Source of the DNA: CANQDT01 sp051878935
GTDB lineage: Bacteria > Bacillota > Clostridia > Lachnospirales > Lachnospiraceae
DNA length: 64,000 nucleotides
Direction of reading: 5' to 3'
NCBI GenBank assembly: GCA_051878935.1
Contig: JBJELB010000015.1
Location: 1-64,000, forward strand
Below, piece after piece: positions 26,080 to 35,940 of this stretch. A program made the translations under genes and the position numbers. The notes beneath the pieces are model-generated. The model had not been told where the DNA came from. It made no database searches and saw nothing but the letters and a program-made list of their open reading frames with translations. How positions within the stretch are numbered: the first letter of the stretch is position 1; each line of letters opens with the position of its first letter.

Positions 26080-26621
26080 TTCTGTGTACCTTCTGTCAAT
26101 ATTTGCTTATTTTTATAAATATAATCAACCAGTGATATAACTGTGAGAACCAGTGCAAGATACACCAATACTTCTGTGATAAAAGCAATCCATGTAACAT
26201 GGATATCAGCAATCAACAGTATCGTTGCCACCATCTGAACAATCGTTTTTACCTTTCCCCATGGACTGGCAGCGATTACAACTCCGTTATCGGATGCAAC
26301 CAGGCGAAAACCACTGATAATAAACTCACGTGCAATAATTACGATAACGATCCACGCCGGAATCAACTCCAGTTCGACTAAAGCAATTAATGCAGAGCAT
26401 ACCAATAGTTTATCAGCCAAAGGGTCCATAAACTTGCCAAAATCAGTGATCAGATTGTCACGTCTGGCAATATAGCCATCAATGGTATCCGTAATGCATG
26501 CAGCCACATAAATCACCAATGCAATCCAGTTATGAGCCGGTATCTGCTCCATCATTAAAAAGAACAAAAAAAACGGAATCATACATACTCTTAATACTGT
26601 CAGTTTATTCGGTAAATTCAT
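26076..26621 (-). CDS. pgsA: CDP-diacylglycerol--glycerol-3-phosphate 3-phosphatidyltransferase
   Basis: 181 aa. Membrane enzyme making phosphatidylglycerol phosphate. Starts MNLPNKLTVLRV and has the CDP-alcohol motif DG-x2-AR-x8-G-x3-D-x3-D (DTIDGYIARRDNLITDFGKF, then D, D). Overlaps rimO by 17 bp and cinA by 4 bp. Confidence 0.95.
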   Translation of the reverse strand: MNLPNKLTVLRVCMIPFFLFFLMMEQIPAHNWIALVIYVAACITDTIDGYIARRDNLITDFGKFMDPLADKLLVCSALIALVELELIPAWIVIVIIAREFIISGFRLVASDNGVVIAASPWGKVKTIVQMVATILLIADIHVTWIAFITEVLVYLALVLTVISLVDYIYKNKQILTEGTQK

Positions 26622-27945
26622 AGACTACCTCCCCTGTGAGGTCATACTCACTTGCTCCTGTTATCTTTACATTTACGATATCACCCGATATCAGTTCTTC
26701 CGGTGATGTTACGAACACCGTACCGTCCACCTTAGGCGCATCCATATAAGTTCTGCCAACATAGACATGTTCCTCATACAGATAACCTTCAATCATAACC
26801 GGGTACTGTTTTCCGATTTTTTTCTGATTCTTTTCAAAAGAGATCTCCTGCTGCAATTCCATGATAGCAGCTTTGCGTTGTTCCTTGATACTCTCTGAAA
26901 CCTGGTGGCGGTACTCCGCCGCCGGCGTTCCCTCTTCAGCAGAATAGGTAAAAGCACCCAGCCGGTCAAACTCCATATCATTAATAAAATCCAGCAAAGC
27001 TTCATGTTCTTCTACTGTTTCACCCGGGAATCCGGTTATCAGCGTTGTCCTGATAGCAATATCCTCCATCGCATCGCGCAATTTGTAAATAATCTGTTCC
27101 AACTGTTTTTTATTGGTTTTACGTCCCATACGCGATAAAATCGTATCTTCGGAATGCTGAATCGGCATATCAATATAATGACAGATTTTTGGCTCAGAAG
27201 CCATCGTCTCAATCAAATCATCATAGATTTCTTCCGGATAACAATACAGGACACGAATCCATTCAATTCCATCGATTCTACACAATTCTCTTAGTAACCG
27301 GTGCAGTGATTTTTCTTTATACAGATCCACTCCGTAAATCGTCGTCTCCTGTGCTACAAGCACCAGTTCTTTCATTCCCTGGGAGGCGAGATACTCTGCT
27401 TCCCGAATCAGCTGTTCCATTGGAATACTGCGATATGTGCCACGCAGTTTCGGTATAATGCAATAGGTGCAATGCTTATCACAGCCTTCTGCGATTTTCA
27501 TATATGCCATATAACTTCCGGTTGTTACCACACGGGACACCTCAGAAGTATCCGGCAGGAAATTCACGTCCTTATACAAAGAAGACTTTCCGCCTTCGGC
27601 AACTAATTTCAGGGTATCTGCAATCGCTGCATAGCTCGAGGTACCCAGTACCGCATCCACCTCCGGAATTTCCTTCATAATTTCGTCACGGTATTCCTCC
27701 GCCAGACATCCGGTTACAATTAAACCTTTACAGGAACCTGTCTGCTTATACTGTGCCATCTCAAGAATCGTTTCCACACTTTCTTCTTTCGCATCATGAA
27801 TAAAACAACAGGTATTGACCACAATCATATCTGCTTCCGCTTCATTATCAGTAATGGTATACCGGTTTTTTTTCAGCAGTCCAAGCATTACCTCACTGTC
27901 AACGAGATTCTTATCGCATCCTAATGATACAAAAAATATTTTCAT
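26605..27945 (-). CDS. rimO: Ribosomal protein S12 methylthiotransferase RimO
   Basis: 446 aa. Radical SAM methylthiotransferase acting on Asp of S12. N-terminal UPF0004 domain with SLGCDKNLVDSE (Cys10) and two further cluster cysteines, radical SAM motif CDKHCTYCIIP, and C-terminal TRAM domain. The SLGCDKNLVDSE form distinguishes RimO from MiaB. Overlaps folD by 4 bp. Confidence 0.96.
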   Translation of the reverse strand: MKIFFVSLGCDKNLVDSEVMLGLLKKNRYTITDNEAEADMIVVNTCCFIHDAKEESVETILEMAQYKQTGSCKGLIVTGCLAEEYRDEIMKEIPEVDAVLGTSSYAAIADTLKLVAEGGKSSLYKDVNFLPDTSEVSRVVTTGSYMAYMKIAEGCDKHCTYCIIPKLRGTYRSIPMEQLIREAEYLASQGMKELVLVAQETTIYGVDLYKEKSLHRLLRELCRIDGIEWIRVLYCYPEEIYDDLIETMASEPKICHYIDMPIQHSEDTILSRMGRKTNKKQLEQIIYKLRDAMEDIAIRTTLITGFPGETVEEHEALLDFINDMEFDRLGAFTYSAEEGTPAAEYRHQVSESIKEQRKAAIMELQQEISFEKNQKKIGKQYPVMIEGYLYEEHVYVGRTYMDAPKVDGTVFVTSPEELISGDIVNVKITGASEYDLTGEVVYEFTE

Positions 27946-28781
27946 AATAAGCCCGCCTCTACGCAGTTATTCATCAACATGGCTATGGTCATCGGACCAA
28001 CTCCGCCAGGAACCGGTGTGATTGCTCCCGCAATTGGCTCTACCTTATCAAAATCAACATCTCCGCATAATTTCCCATTCTCCATGCGGTGAATACCAAC
28101 ATCAATGACAACTGCACCTTCTTTGATATAGGTATCATCAATCATTTTCGGTTTTCCGATGGCAGCTACAACGATGTCTGCTCTCTTAGTAATTTCTTTT
28201 AAATTCTTCGTTCTGGAGTGGCAGGTCGTCACCGTACCGTTTTCCCGTAACAACAACATAGCCATCGGCTTGCCAACGATATTACTTCGTCCGATGACAA
28301 CACATTCTTTTCCTTCGATTTCAATCCCGGAACGTTTTAATAACTGAATGACACCTGCCGGTGTACAAGATACAAAGCCCCGTTGTCCCGTAGACAGAGC
28401 TCCAACATTTGCAAGGTGGAACCCATCCACATCTTTTTCTTTTGCTATCGCCTGAGTAATGACATCCTCGTCTATATGTTTCGGAACCGGAAGCTGTACC
28501 AGAATTCCATTCACCTTATCATTCTGATTCAGTTCATCAATCAATGCCAGTAATTCCTCTTGTGTTGTTTCTTCCGGCAACTCATATGATAAAGACTCAA
28601 TTCCAATGTAAGCACACGCATTTTTCTTATTGCGCACATAAACACTCGACGCCGGATCATTCCCCACCTGAATCACGGCCATCGCAAATGTAACACCCTT
28701 TGCTTTATAGTCTGCTACCTTTTCCTTCAACTCATCCTTAATCTCTGTTGATATTTTCTTTCCATCAATGATCATTGCCAT
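27942..28781 (-). CDS. folD: Methylenetetrahydrofolate dehydrogenase/cyclohydrolase
   Basis: 279 aa. Interconverts methylene-, methenyl- and formyl-THF with NADP. Conserved YVRNKKNACAYIGI (catalytic Lys), GILVQLPVPKHID, and the Rossmann GRSNIVGKPMA, ending PVPGGVGPMT. Next to fhs, with an 18-bp gap, so C1 activation and redox are co-expressed. Confidence 0.97.
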   Translation of the reverse strand: MAMIIDGKKISTEIKDELKEKVADYKAKGVTFAMAVIQVGNDPASSVYVRNKKNACAYIGIESLSYELPEETTQEELLALIDELNQNDKVNGILVQLPVPKHIDEDVITQAIAKEKDVDGFHLANVGALSTGQRGFVSCTPAGVIQLLKRSGIEIEGKECVVIGRSNIVGKPMAMLLLRENGTVTTCHSRTKNLKEITKRADIVVAAIGKPKMIDDTYIKEGAVVIDVGIHRMENGKLCGDVDFDKVEPIAGAITPVPGGVGPMTIAMLMNNCVEAGLL

Positions 28782-28799
28782 GATATCTGCCTCTTTTCT

Positions 28800-30470
28800 C
28801 TAGAATAAACCTGTAATTTTTCCCGTTTCATCCACATCAATATTTTCCGCTGCCGGTCTTTTCGGGAGTCCCGGCATAGTCATGATTGCACCGGTAATGG
28901 CAACAACAAATCCGGCTCCTGCACTGACATAAACCTCACGAATGTTCACTGTAAATCCTTCCGGTCTTCCCAGCTTAGTCGCGTCATCAGAGAGAGAATA
29001 CTGATTTTTCGCCATACATACCGGCAAGTTACCAAATCCCAATTTCTCAATGCGATCCAAAGCTTTTTTTGCAGCCGGAGAATACGTAACATCTGCTGCC
29101 CCATAGATTTCCTGGGAAATCTTCAGAATCTTATCCTCTAAAGTCAAATCATCTTCATATAACGGCTGGAAGTTGCTCTCCTTCGTTTCCAATGTACGAC
29201 AGACTGCTTTCGCAAGCTCCAAACCGCCTTCACCACCTTTTTCCCATACTTCTGCCAGGGCGAACTCACATCCACGTTCTTCACAGAAATTTTTAACAAA
29301 TGCCAGTTCTGCTTCTGTGTCAGATACAAAACGGTTTAATGTTACCACAATCGGCACACCATACTTCTTCATATTCTCTATATGCTTTTCAAGGTTGACA
29401 ATACCTTTGCTTAATGCTTCCAGATTCTCATTCGTCAGCTGGTCCTTCGGGATGCCACCATTGTATTTTAAAGCGCGGACGGTTGCCACGATAACAATAG
29501 CATCCGGTTTGAGTCCCGCTTTGCGGCATTTAATATCCAGGAATTTCTCTGCACCCAGATCCGCACCGAAGCCTGCCTCTGTAACAAGAATATCGGATAA
29601 TTTTAATCCCATCTTTGTTGCACGCACACTGTTACAACCATGTGCAATATTCGCAAATGGTCCACCATGCACCAACGCCGGCGTATGCTCTAAGGTCTGA
29701 ATGATGTTCGGCTTTAATGCATCCTTCAATAAAGCTGCCATGGAACCTACTGCCGTCAAATCTGCTGCCGTCACCGGTTCGCCATCCATATTATATGCAA
29801 CAATAATACGACCAAGGCGTTCCTTCAAATCCTGCATGTCGTTTGCAAGGCACAAAATCGCCATAATCTCTGATGCAACCGAGATAACAAAATGATCTTC
29901 ACGAACAACACCATCCATCTTGCCACCTAAGCCAACAACAATATTACGAAGAACGCGGTCATTCATATCCACACAACGTTTCCATACAATCTGGTTGGTA
30001 TCGATGCGAAGCGGATTTCCCTGCTGAATACTGTTATCCAGCATGGCAGCCAGTAAATTGTTTGCTGAAGTAATGGCATGGAAATCACCGGTAAAATGAA
30101 GATTTAAATCTTCCATCGGAACGACCTGCGAATATCCGCCTCCTGCAGCACCGCCCTTGATACCAAAGCATGGTCCCAAGGATGGCTCACGAAGGGCAAC
30201 AACACACTTCTTGCCCAAAAGGTTTAATGCCTGACTCAAACCGACACTGACGGTCGTTTTTCCTTCTCCTGCCGGAGTAGGATTGATCGCAGTTACCAGC
30301 ACCAGTTTTCCATCCGGCCGGTTTTTCATGCTTTCCATAAACTCATCGGACAACTTAGCTTTGTATTTACCATACAATTCCAAATCATCCATCGTAATCC
30401 CAATTTTTTCTGCAACCTGTTGAATCGGAAGCAACTCGGCTTCCTGTGCAATCTGTATATCTGTTTTCAT
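28800..30470 (-). CDS. fhs: Formate--tetrahydrofolate ligase
   Basis: 556 aa. ATP-dependent formation of 10-formyl-THF. P-loop-like NPTPAGEGKTTVSVGL near residue 64, the GIKGGAAGGGYSQV loop, and the C-terminal GAGFVVAITGAIMTMPGLP. Full length. Lies 15 bp after ftsK. Confidence 0.97.
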   Translation of the reverse strand: MKTDIQIAQEAELLPIQQVAEKIGITMDDLELYGKYKAKLSDEFMESMKNRPDGKLVLVTAINPTPAGEGKTTVSVGLSQALNLLGKKCVVALREPSLGPCFGIKGGAAGGGYSQVVPMEDLNLHFTGDFHAITSANNLLAAMLDNSIQQGNPLRIDTNQIVWKRCVDMNDRVLRNIVVGLGGKMDGVVREDHFVISVASEIMAILCLANDMQDLKERLGRIIVAYNMDGEPVTAADLTAVGSMAALLKDALKPNIIQTLEHTPALVHGGPFANIAHGCNSVRATKMGLKLSDILVTEAGFGADLGAEKFLDIKCRKAGLKPDAIVIVATVRALKYNGGIPKDQLTNENLEALSKGIVNLEKHIENMKKYGVPIVVTLNRFVSDTEAELAFVKNFCEERGCEFALAEVWEKGGEGGLELAKAVCRTLETKESNFQPLYEDDLTLEDKILKISQEIYGAADVTYSPAAKKALDRIEKLGFGNLPVCMAKNQYSLSDDATKLGRPEGFTVNIREVYVSAGAGFVVAITGAIMTMPGLPKRPAAENIDVDETGKITGLF

Positions 30471-30485
30471 CCTTTTCTCCTTTTT

Positions 30486-32852
30486 CTATTCCTGGTTATT
30501 GACAAGATATTCTTCAAATTCTTCACTTGTCATTAATACTTTCCTTGGTTTCGTGCCTTCCTCCGGTCCAACAACTCCAATCTCTGCCAATTGGTCCATA
30601 ATACGTGCTGCCCGGTTAAATCCAATCTTAAAGACACGCTGCAGAGAACCGATAGACGCCTTGTCCTTATCAATGATAAAGCGGGCTGCCTCAATGAAAT
30701 ACTCATCATTATCACTGTCCGAACCTGCATCCGGTTTTGCTGAGCCTGTCGACGCCTGACTGATTTTCTCCACAACCTCCGCATCATATTCTCGCTCACC
30801 TGTTTGTGATTTTAAGAAATCAACAACTGCGCCAACCTCCTGGTCTGAAATAAATGCTCCCTGGACACGGGCCGGTTTCTGGTAGCCCTGTGGATAGAAT
30901 AACATATCTCCTTTTCCTAAAAGCTTCTCTGCTCCAACCATATCGATAATGGTTCTGGAATCCACACCGGACGATACTGCAAATGCAATTCTTGACGGTA
31001 CATTTGCTTTAATCAAACCGGTAATGACATTTACCGATGGTCTCTGTGTTGCGATGACAAGATGGATACCAGCCGCCCTTGCCAACTGCGACAAACGAAC
31101 AATAGAATCTTCCACATCACCCGGAGCAACCATCATTAAGTCTGCCAGCTCATCCACGATGATTACAATCTGGGACATCTTTGGCAAATCCTCTCTGGAT
31201 ACTCCTTCTGTCTTCCAAACCTGTTCTACCTTCTTATTATAACCTTCCAGATTACGGACATTGACTTCAGCAAATTTCTTATAGCGCTCCGTCATCTCGA
31301 CAACCGCCCAGTTTAAAGCGCCCGCTGCTTTTTTCGGATCGGTAACAACCGGAATCAACAAATGTGGAATACCGTCATACACACTCAGCTCAACGACCTT
31401 CGGATCAATCATGATCAACTTCACTTCATTCGGCTTCGCCTTGTACAAGATACTCATAATCAGTGTATTGATACAAACCGACTTACCGGATCCGGTTGCA
31501 CCCGCAATCAGAAGATGCGGCATCTTCGCAATATCCGATATAACAACCTTTCCCGCAATATCTTTTCCTACCGCGAATGCAATCTTGGATTTGAATCTTT
31601 CGAAAGTTTCATTTTCAATCAAGTCTCTGAAATGAACGGTAGCGTTACTCTTATTCGGCACTTCAATACCAACCGCTGACTTACCCGGAATCGGGGCTTC
31701 AATACGGATATCCGTGGCCGCCAGATTCAGTTTAATATCATCAGACAAACCAACGATGCGGCTCACCTTAACGCCCTGCTCCGGCTGCATCTCATATCTG
31801 GTAACAGATGGACCGCAGCTGACGTCCGTAATCGTCACCTTAACACCAAAGCTCTCCAGTGTCTGTTGGAGCTTGATGGCTGTTTCACGATATTCTGCAA
31901 CTTTACCGGCACCCGTGCCGGAACCTTTGGATAACAAATCCAGCGGTGGCAACTGATAATTTGCATATTCCGATTCATCTGCCACGATTTCCATTTCTTC
32001 TGCCTGACCGTTATCTTTTCTCTTCCGGCGTGGCTTCGGCTGTGGCGTTTCTTCACTGGTAATCACCACCTCTTCCACCGGTTGTACCGGCTGAGGCTTA
32101 TCAATATGCTGTTCCTCTTCCATCATTGGTGCCAGAATCTCATCAATGGTAGGCGCAACCGTTTCTTCCATCGGCTGCTTTGCAGGTGCAGGTTGTAATG
32201 TGATTGGTTTACGAACCGGCTTCATCACTTTTTCCTGCTGTCCTGACTCCTCTATTTTCTCCTCTAAGCCCTCGCGTAGTACATGAAACATAGTAACGAA
32301 GGCAGTAGCCATTCCGGAAAACATCTTCTGCAACCATACCACGAACTCTCCCTCCGTCATGATAGCCAGACAGATACAACTGACTACCAGAAATAAGAAA
32401 AAGCTTCCCGGAACGGCAATCTTATCGGACGTTACATCAAATAACCATCTTCCCATCCGGCCTCCGCCATGACAATATGTGATTCCAAACACTTCTAACA
32501 TCCCTTGAAGCATCCATATCAGAATCACTGCAGATATGGCATTGATTACAGCACGGGTTTCCAATGCTCTCTTAAGCAGATATTGTATTATGAAAAAAAT
32601 CAGCACCGGCATGAGATAGTTTATGAAACCAAATGTCTCAAACAAAGCACGACTGACTCGTTCTCCCCATTTTCCGAACAAGTGAAAATTATTGAGGAAA
32701 AAAAACAGTAACACCGAGGAATAGAGAACCTGGATAATCGAACGTGCTAATGCCGTATTATTCTTTGCTGTCGATTTTCTTGCCCTTGTTGTTTTTGCCT
32801 TACCGGTTGTCGATGCCGGACGGCCCGGTTTTCGTTTCTTTTTCGCCGCCAT
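30486..32852 (-). CDS. ftsK: DNA translocase FtsK/SpoIIIE
   Basis: 788 aa. Basic N-terminus (AAKKKRKPGRP), four membrane helices (about 35-190), Pro/Glu-rich linker, motor with Walker A GATGSGKS and Walker B IVIIVDELADLMM, and the C-terminal gamma winged helix (KIGFNRAARIMDQLAEIGVVG) that reads KOPS/SRS sites. Moves chromosomes through the septum, including the sporulation septum. ATG at 32852 chosen for GGGGGA before it and homology at MAAKKK. Confidence 0.95.
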   Translation of the reverse strand: MAAKKKRKPGRPASTTGKAKTTRARKSTAKNNTALARSIIQVLYSSVLLFFFLNNFHLFGKWGERVSRALFETFGFINYLMPVLIFFIIQYLLKRALETRAVINAISAVILIWMLQGMLEVFGITYCHGGGRMGRWLFDVTSDKIAVPGSFFLFLVVSCICLAIMTEGEFVVWLQKMFSGMATAFVTMFHVLREGLEEKIEESGQQEKVMKPVRKPITLQPAPAKQPMEETVAPTIDEILAPMMEEEQHIDKPQPVQPVEEVVITSEETPQPKPRRKRKDNGQAEEMEIVADESEYANYQLPPLDLLSKGSGTGAGKVAEYRETAIKLQQTLESFGVKVTITDVSCGPSVTRYEMQPEQGVKVSRIVGLSDDIKLNLAATDIRIEAPIPGKSAVGIEVPNKSNATVHFRDLIENETFERFKSKIAFAVGKDIAGKVVISDIAKMPHLLIAGATGSGKSVCINTLIMSILYKAKPNEVKLIMIDPKVVELSVYDGIPHLLIPVVTDPKKAAGALNWAVVEMTERYKKFAEVNVRNLEGYNKKVEQVWKTEGVSREDLPKMSQIVIIVDELADLMMVAPGDVEDSIVRLSQLARAAGIHLVIATQRPSVNVITGLIKANVPSRIAFAVSSGVDSRTIIDMVGAEKLLGKGDMLFYPQGYQKPARVQGAFISDQEVGAVVDFLKSQTGEREYDAEVVEKISQASTGSAKPDAGSDSDNDEYFIEAARFIIDKDKASIGSLQRVFKIGFNRAARIMDQLAEIGVVGPEEGTKPRKVLMTSEEFEEYLVNNQE

Positions 32853-32886
32853 ATGCGGTCCCCCTGTTTCTAGAAATGATAATGTT

Positions 32887-33087
32887 GTTGGGGTCAAAAG
32901 GCATTTTGACCCCAACTGATGCCTACGAATTGCTTCGCTGTTTCACAGCTTTCGCAATTCTACAAACATTCGTAATCCGCTGATTTACCAAGTAAATCGC
33001 TACTTACTCATGTTTGGCGGGTCCTAAGTTCAAATGCCTTATCATGCAAGCATGAACGGCATTTTGATCTTTTGACCCTGGCATCAT
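32887..33087. repeat. Cluster of four hairpins between uppP and ftsK
   Basis: Hairpins at 32887-32916 (perfect 13-bp arms GTTGGGGTCAAAA, loop GGCA), 32927-32960 (GAATTGC/GCAATTC, inner GCTGT/ACAGC), 32963-33016 (CAAACAT/ATGTTTG, inner GATTTAC/GTAAATC) and 33032-33064 (AAATGCC/GGCATTT, inner CATGC/GCATG). The ends pair too: GGGTCAAAAG near 32891 with CTTTTGACCC at 33069-33078 and TGATGCC with GGCATCA. It runs into the uppP stop codon. Either a palindromic element or a complex 3' structure of uppP and leader of ftsK. Confidence 0.85.
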
Positions 33088-33956
33088 ACAAAATAGCATA
33101 CGCAGGACGCTAATCCCACGATTAAGCAATAATATGCAAAATATACAAATTTGTTTTTCTTGATTACCAGCAGCATAGTCTTAATGCAGATATATCCCAC
33201 AACTGCTGCAACCAGCATACCTACTACATAACTGAAAAACTCCGACATGGAGATTGCTATCGCCCTGGCCTCATTCATCTCCAGTACAGCCGAACCTAAA
33301 ATAGCAGGAATTGACATAATGAATGAATATTTTACTGCATAATCACCGTCAAATCCAACTGCACGGCACGCAAAAATCGTACTACCGGAACGTGAGATAC
33401 CTGGCATCGTCGCAATTCCCTGAACAACGCCTACAAGTGCTGCATCTTTATAAGAAGCAGTTGCTTCCGTTTTCTTTCCCTGTGGAAGACGGTCAAACAT
33501 AAATAATAGAATAGAAGTTACGATTAAAAATGCCCCCGGAATCAACACAACGTTTCCTGCCTGCTCCGTAATATCCTTCAACAGCAGACCAAGAATAGCA
33601 GTCGGAACCGAGCTGACCAGAATCAACATGACAAACCGTCGGTATGGTGTAGTAATGACATGACGGTACAAACGCTTTTCTTTCGAAAACAGATTCAATA
33701 TGAAGACATATGCGTTATATCCCCAGCCAAGTAAAATCATCACGCCTTCTATTACCAGCTGTTTGACATCATCCCAGTATACCACACATACCGCCAGCAG
33801 TGTTCCCAAATGCAGCATGACATCAAATAGCAACCCCGTATCGGTATTAACGTTGAAAATATTCTTAAGAATTGCCAGATGTCCGGAGCTGCTCACCGGC
33901 AGGAATTCTGTCAATCCCTGAACAATTCCCATGATAATCGCACGTAAAAATTGCAT
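33084..33956 (-). CDS. uppP: Undecaprenyl-diphosphatase UppP (BacA)
   Basis: 290 aa membrane protein with about 8 helices. The two active-site signatures are present: GIVQGLTEFLPVSSSGHLAI near the N-terminus and PGISRSGSTI near residue 180. Regenerates undecaprenyl phosphate for wall synthesis and gives bacitracin tolerance. Confidence 0.95.
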   Translation of the reverse strand: MQFLRAIIMGIVQGLTEFLPVSSSGHLAILKNIFNVNTDTGLLFDVMLHLGTLLAVCVVYWDDVKQLVIEGVMILLGWGYNAYVFILNLFSKEKRLYRHVITTPYRRFVMLILVSSVPTAILGLLLKDITEQAGNVVLIPGAFLIVTSILLFMFDRLPQGKKTEATASYKDAALVGVVQGIATMPGISRSGSTIFACRAVGFDGDYAVKYSFIMSIPAILGSAVLEMNEARAIAISMSEFFSYVVGMLVAAVVGYICIKTMLLVIKKNKFVYFAYYCLIVGLASCVCYFV

Positions 33957-34041
33957 ATGTTCGTCCTCCTAAATTCTTATCATTTTATATTACTATATTT
34001 TATTTTTTTATTCAAGTAAGAGGCCATTTATTATTTTTTTG

Positions 34042-34070
34042 TTTACAAATTGTTACGATTGTGTTACAAT
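34042..34070 (+). promoter_or_regulatory. Promoter of the 3D-domain gene
   Basis: TTTACA (34042-34047), 17-bp spacer, TACAAT (34065-34070), 34 bp before the ATG. Confidence 0.75.
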
Positions 34071-34104
34071 CGCCATTGTATTTTGAAAAACAAGGAGACA
34101 ATCT

Positions 34105-34542
34105 ATGAAAAAGAAAGTATTTATATGGATGCTTCTGCTCTCTCTGGCATTGACATCCATACCGACATACAGTACCGCTGCACCGAAAGTGAAGCTCAAC
34201 AAAAAAATCACTTCTCTTTTAAAGAAAAGCGAATCTGTAAAAAATCTGGGAACATATACTGCAACCTTTTATTGTACAAACCACTGCTGCAACGGCGGCT
34301 ACACCGGAACAGCACTCGGAACAAAATTAAAACCGGAAAGAACCATTGCGGTTGACAAGCGATATATTCCACTTGGTTCCTCTGTTATCATTAAATATCC
34401 GAATGGTCAGGTAAAACGCTATATCGCAGAAGATACCGGCAGTGCGATCAAAGGAAAACGGATTGACATCTGTGTGGCTTCTCACAGTCTGGCATTGAAA
34501 AAAGGGCGTCAATCTATTCAAGTGTATGTAATTCAAAAGTAA
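34105..34542 (+). CDS. Secreted 3D-domain protein
   Basis: 145 aa. Signal peptide (MKKKVFIWMLLLSLAL, cleavage near residues 25-27 STAA), then a 3D domain with its conserved Asp residues: AVDKRYIPLGSSV, AEDTGSAIKGKRIDICV. This double-psi barrel is shared with lytic transglycosylase MltA and the C-terminus of Sps/resuscitation-type proteins, so a cell-wall role is likely. No other domain is present. Own promoter and terminator, a single-gene unit. Confidence 0.88.
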   Translation: MKKKVFIWMLLLSLALTSIPTYSTAAPKVKLNKKITSLLKKSESVKNLGTYTATFYCTNHCCNGGYTGTALGTKLKPERTIAVDKRYIPLGSSVIIKYPNGQVKRYIAEDTGSAIKGKRIDICVASHSLALKKGRQSIQVYVIQK

Positions 34543-34556
34543 AATAGACAAAAATC

Positions 34557-34597
34557 AGGAGCATATCACGATATGATTCGTGGCATGCTCCTTTTTA
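34557..34597 (+). terminator. Terminator after the 3D-domain gene
   Basis: AGGAGCAT / ATGCTCCT stem with inner CACGA/TCGTG and a T-run (34592-34596). Confidence 0.85.
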
Positions 34598-34607
34598 ATA
34601 TGATTTC

Positions 34608-35912
34608 TCAAAGCAATTCTTTTGTCTTTCGAGCAAGATATAACGGCAGATTTGTGATATACCCGTCTTTCCGGTAACCCCGTTTGGAAAAGCGTAATGC
34701 ATGTTCCGGCTGATGGTCTGCAATATATTTTTTGAACGAAGGCGCAGATTTATCTCTACCGCCTTTCGCTTCAACAGGAATAATCTCTGTGCCATATTGA
34801 ATCAGAAAGTCAATCTCATTCTTCTTATCGGAATAATAACGAACATCTACCTCAAACTGGTCACGAAGTTGCTGCAAAATATAGTTTTCTGTCAGTGGTC
34901 CTTTGAACTGATAGTCCGTCTTAAGAAGAATGGCACGATTGTCAATACCCGCCATATGTTTGAGAAGTCCGGTATCAAAAACAAAAAGCTTGAACTGATC
35001 CATCTTGTCAAAAGCAGATAACGGATGCTCCATCTTTGAGACATTGTAGACGCGATTTAACATACCAGCGGAAACAAGCCATTCGATTGCTTCCCCAAAG
35101 TCACGTGCTCTTCCGCCTTCCCGGACAGCTCCGTACATGAATTTTTCATTGGGTTTGGCAAGCTGTGAGACAATGCTGCGGAAGACCATAAGAATGCGAC
35201 CACTATTGACTTTTCCATTATGTTTCGAAAAATCGTTTTCATAGATTTCAATAAGCTCTCGCTGTATCTGGGATACTTTTGCCGGATCTTTATATTTCAC
35301 CCATGAAACAACACATTCCGGCATACCGCCGATGATGAGATAATTGTTGTAGACATCCAGTAAACGATTATGAAAAATATCTTCAATCTGCTGTCCCTTT
35401 TGAATACCATCGTAATAAGTATAAAGCATAGGATCCGTCGCATTAAGAAATTCATCAAAGGTCAACGGATAGATATCCAGAAGATTGACCATACCTACCG
35501 GATAAGACTTCGGTTTTGCCAGCAGCGTACCTAACAAACTTCCTGCTGCAATTACATGATAATCGTTCGCCTTCTCTTTAAAGTATTTGAGCGTGTTTAA
35601 TGCCTCCGGACATTCCTGAATCTCATCAAAGATAATCAATGTCTCTCCCGGAAGAATCTTTTCACCGACGATCATAGACAATAGTTCTATGATACGGTGA
35701 GGGTTCTTGTTTGTTTCAAATATGGATTTGAGTTCATCTTCCTCATCAAAATTAAAGTAAACATAGTTGTCATAGCATTCTCTTCCAAACTCCTTCATGA
35801 GCCAGGTTTTTCCAACCTGTCGAGCGCCTCTGAGCACCATCGGTTTACGATCCTCTCCTGATTTCCATTTTATAAGGTTTTCAATCGCATTACGTTTCAA
35901 ACTAATCACCAT
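34608..35912 (-). CDS. AAA_14/DUF4143 ATP-binding protein
   Basis: 434 aa. Walker A GARQVGKT (29-36), Walker B LIIFDEIQECP, and a C-terminal DUF4143 domain with a nuclease-like core (KNEIDFLIQYG ... IPVEAKGG, the D...E-x-K arrangement of restriction-type folds). Common, patchily distributed in anaerobes, function unsettled; often autoregulated or mobile. ATG 35912 touches the ribosome site GAAGGG; GTG 35909 is a better spaced start. Upstream three direct repeats (35941-36018) look like operators. Confidence 0.87.
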   Translation of the reverse strand: MVISLKRNAIENLIKWKSGEDRKPMVLRGARQVGKTWLMKEFGRECYDNYVYFNFDEEDELKSIFETNKNPHRIIELLSMIVGEKILPGETLIIFDEIQECPEALNTLKYFKEKANDYHVIAAGSLLGTLLAKPKSYPVGMVNLLDIYPLTFDEFLNATDPMLYTYYDGIQKGQQIEDIFHNRLLDVYNNYLIIGGMPECVVSWVKYKDPAKVSQIQRELIEIYENDFSKHNGKVNSGRILMVFRSIVSQLAKPNEKFMYGAVREGGRARDFGEAIEWLVSAGMLNRVYNVSKMEHPLSAFDKMDQFKLFVFDTGLLKHMAGIDNRAILLKTDYQFKGPLTENYILQQLRDQFEVDVRYYSDKKNEIDFLIQYGTEIIPVEAKGGRDKSAPSFKKYIADHQPEHALRFSKRGYRKDGYITNLPLYLARKTKELL

Positions 35913-35940
35913 CCCTTCTGTGTGGATAGTTATAGTCTAT

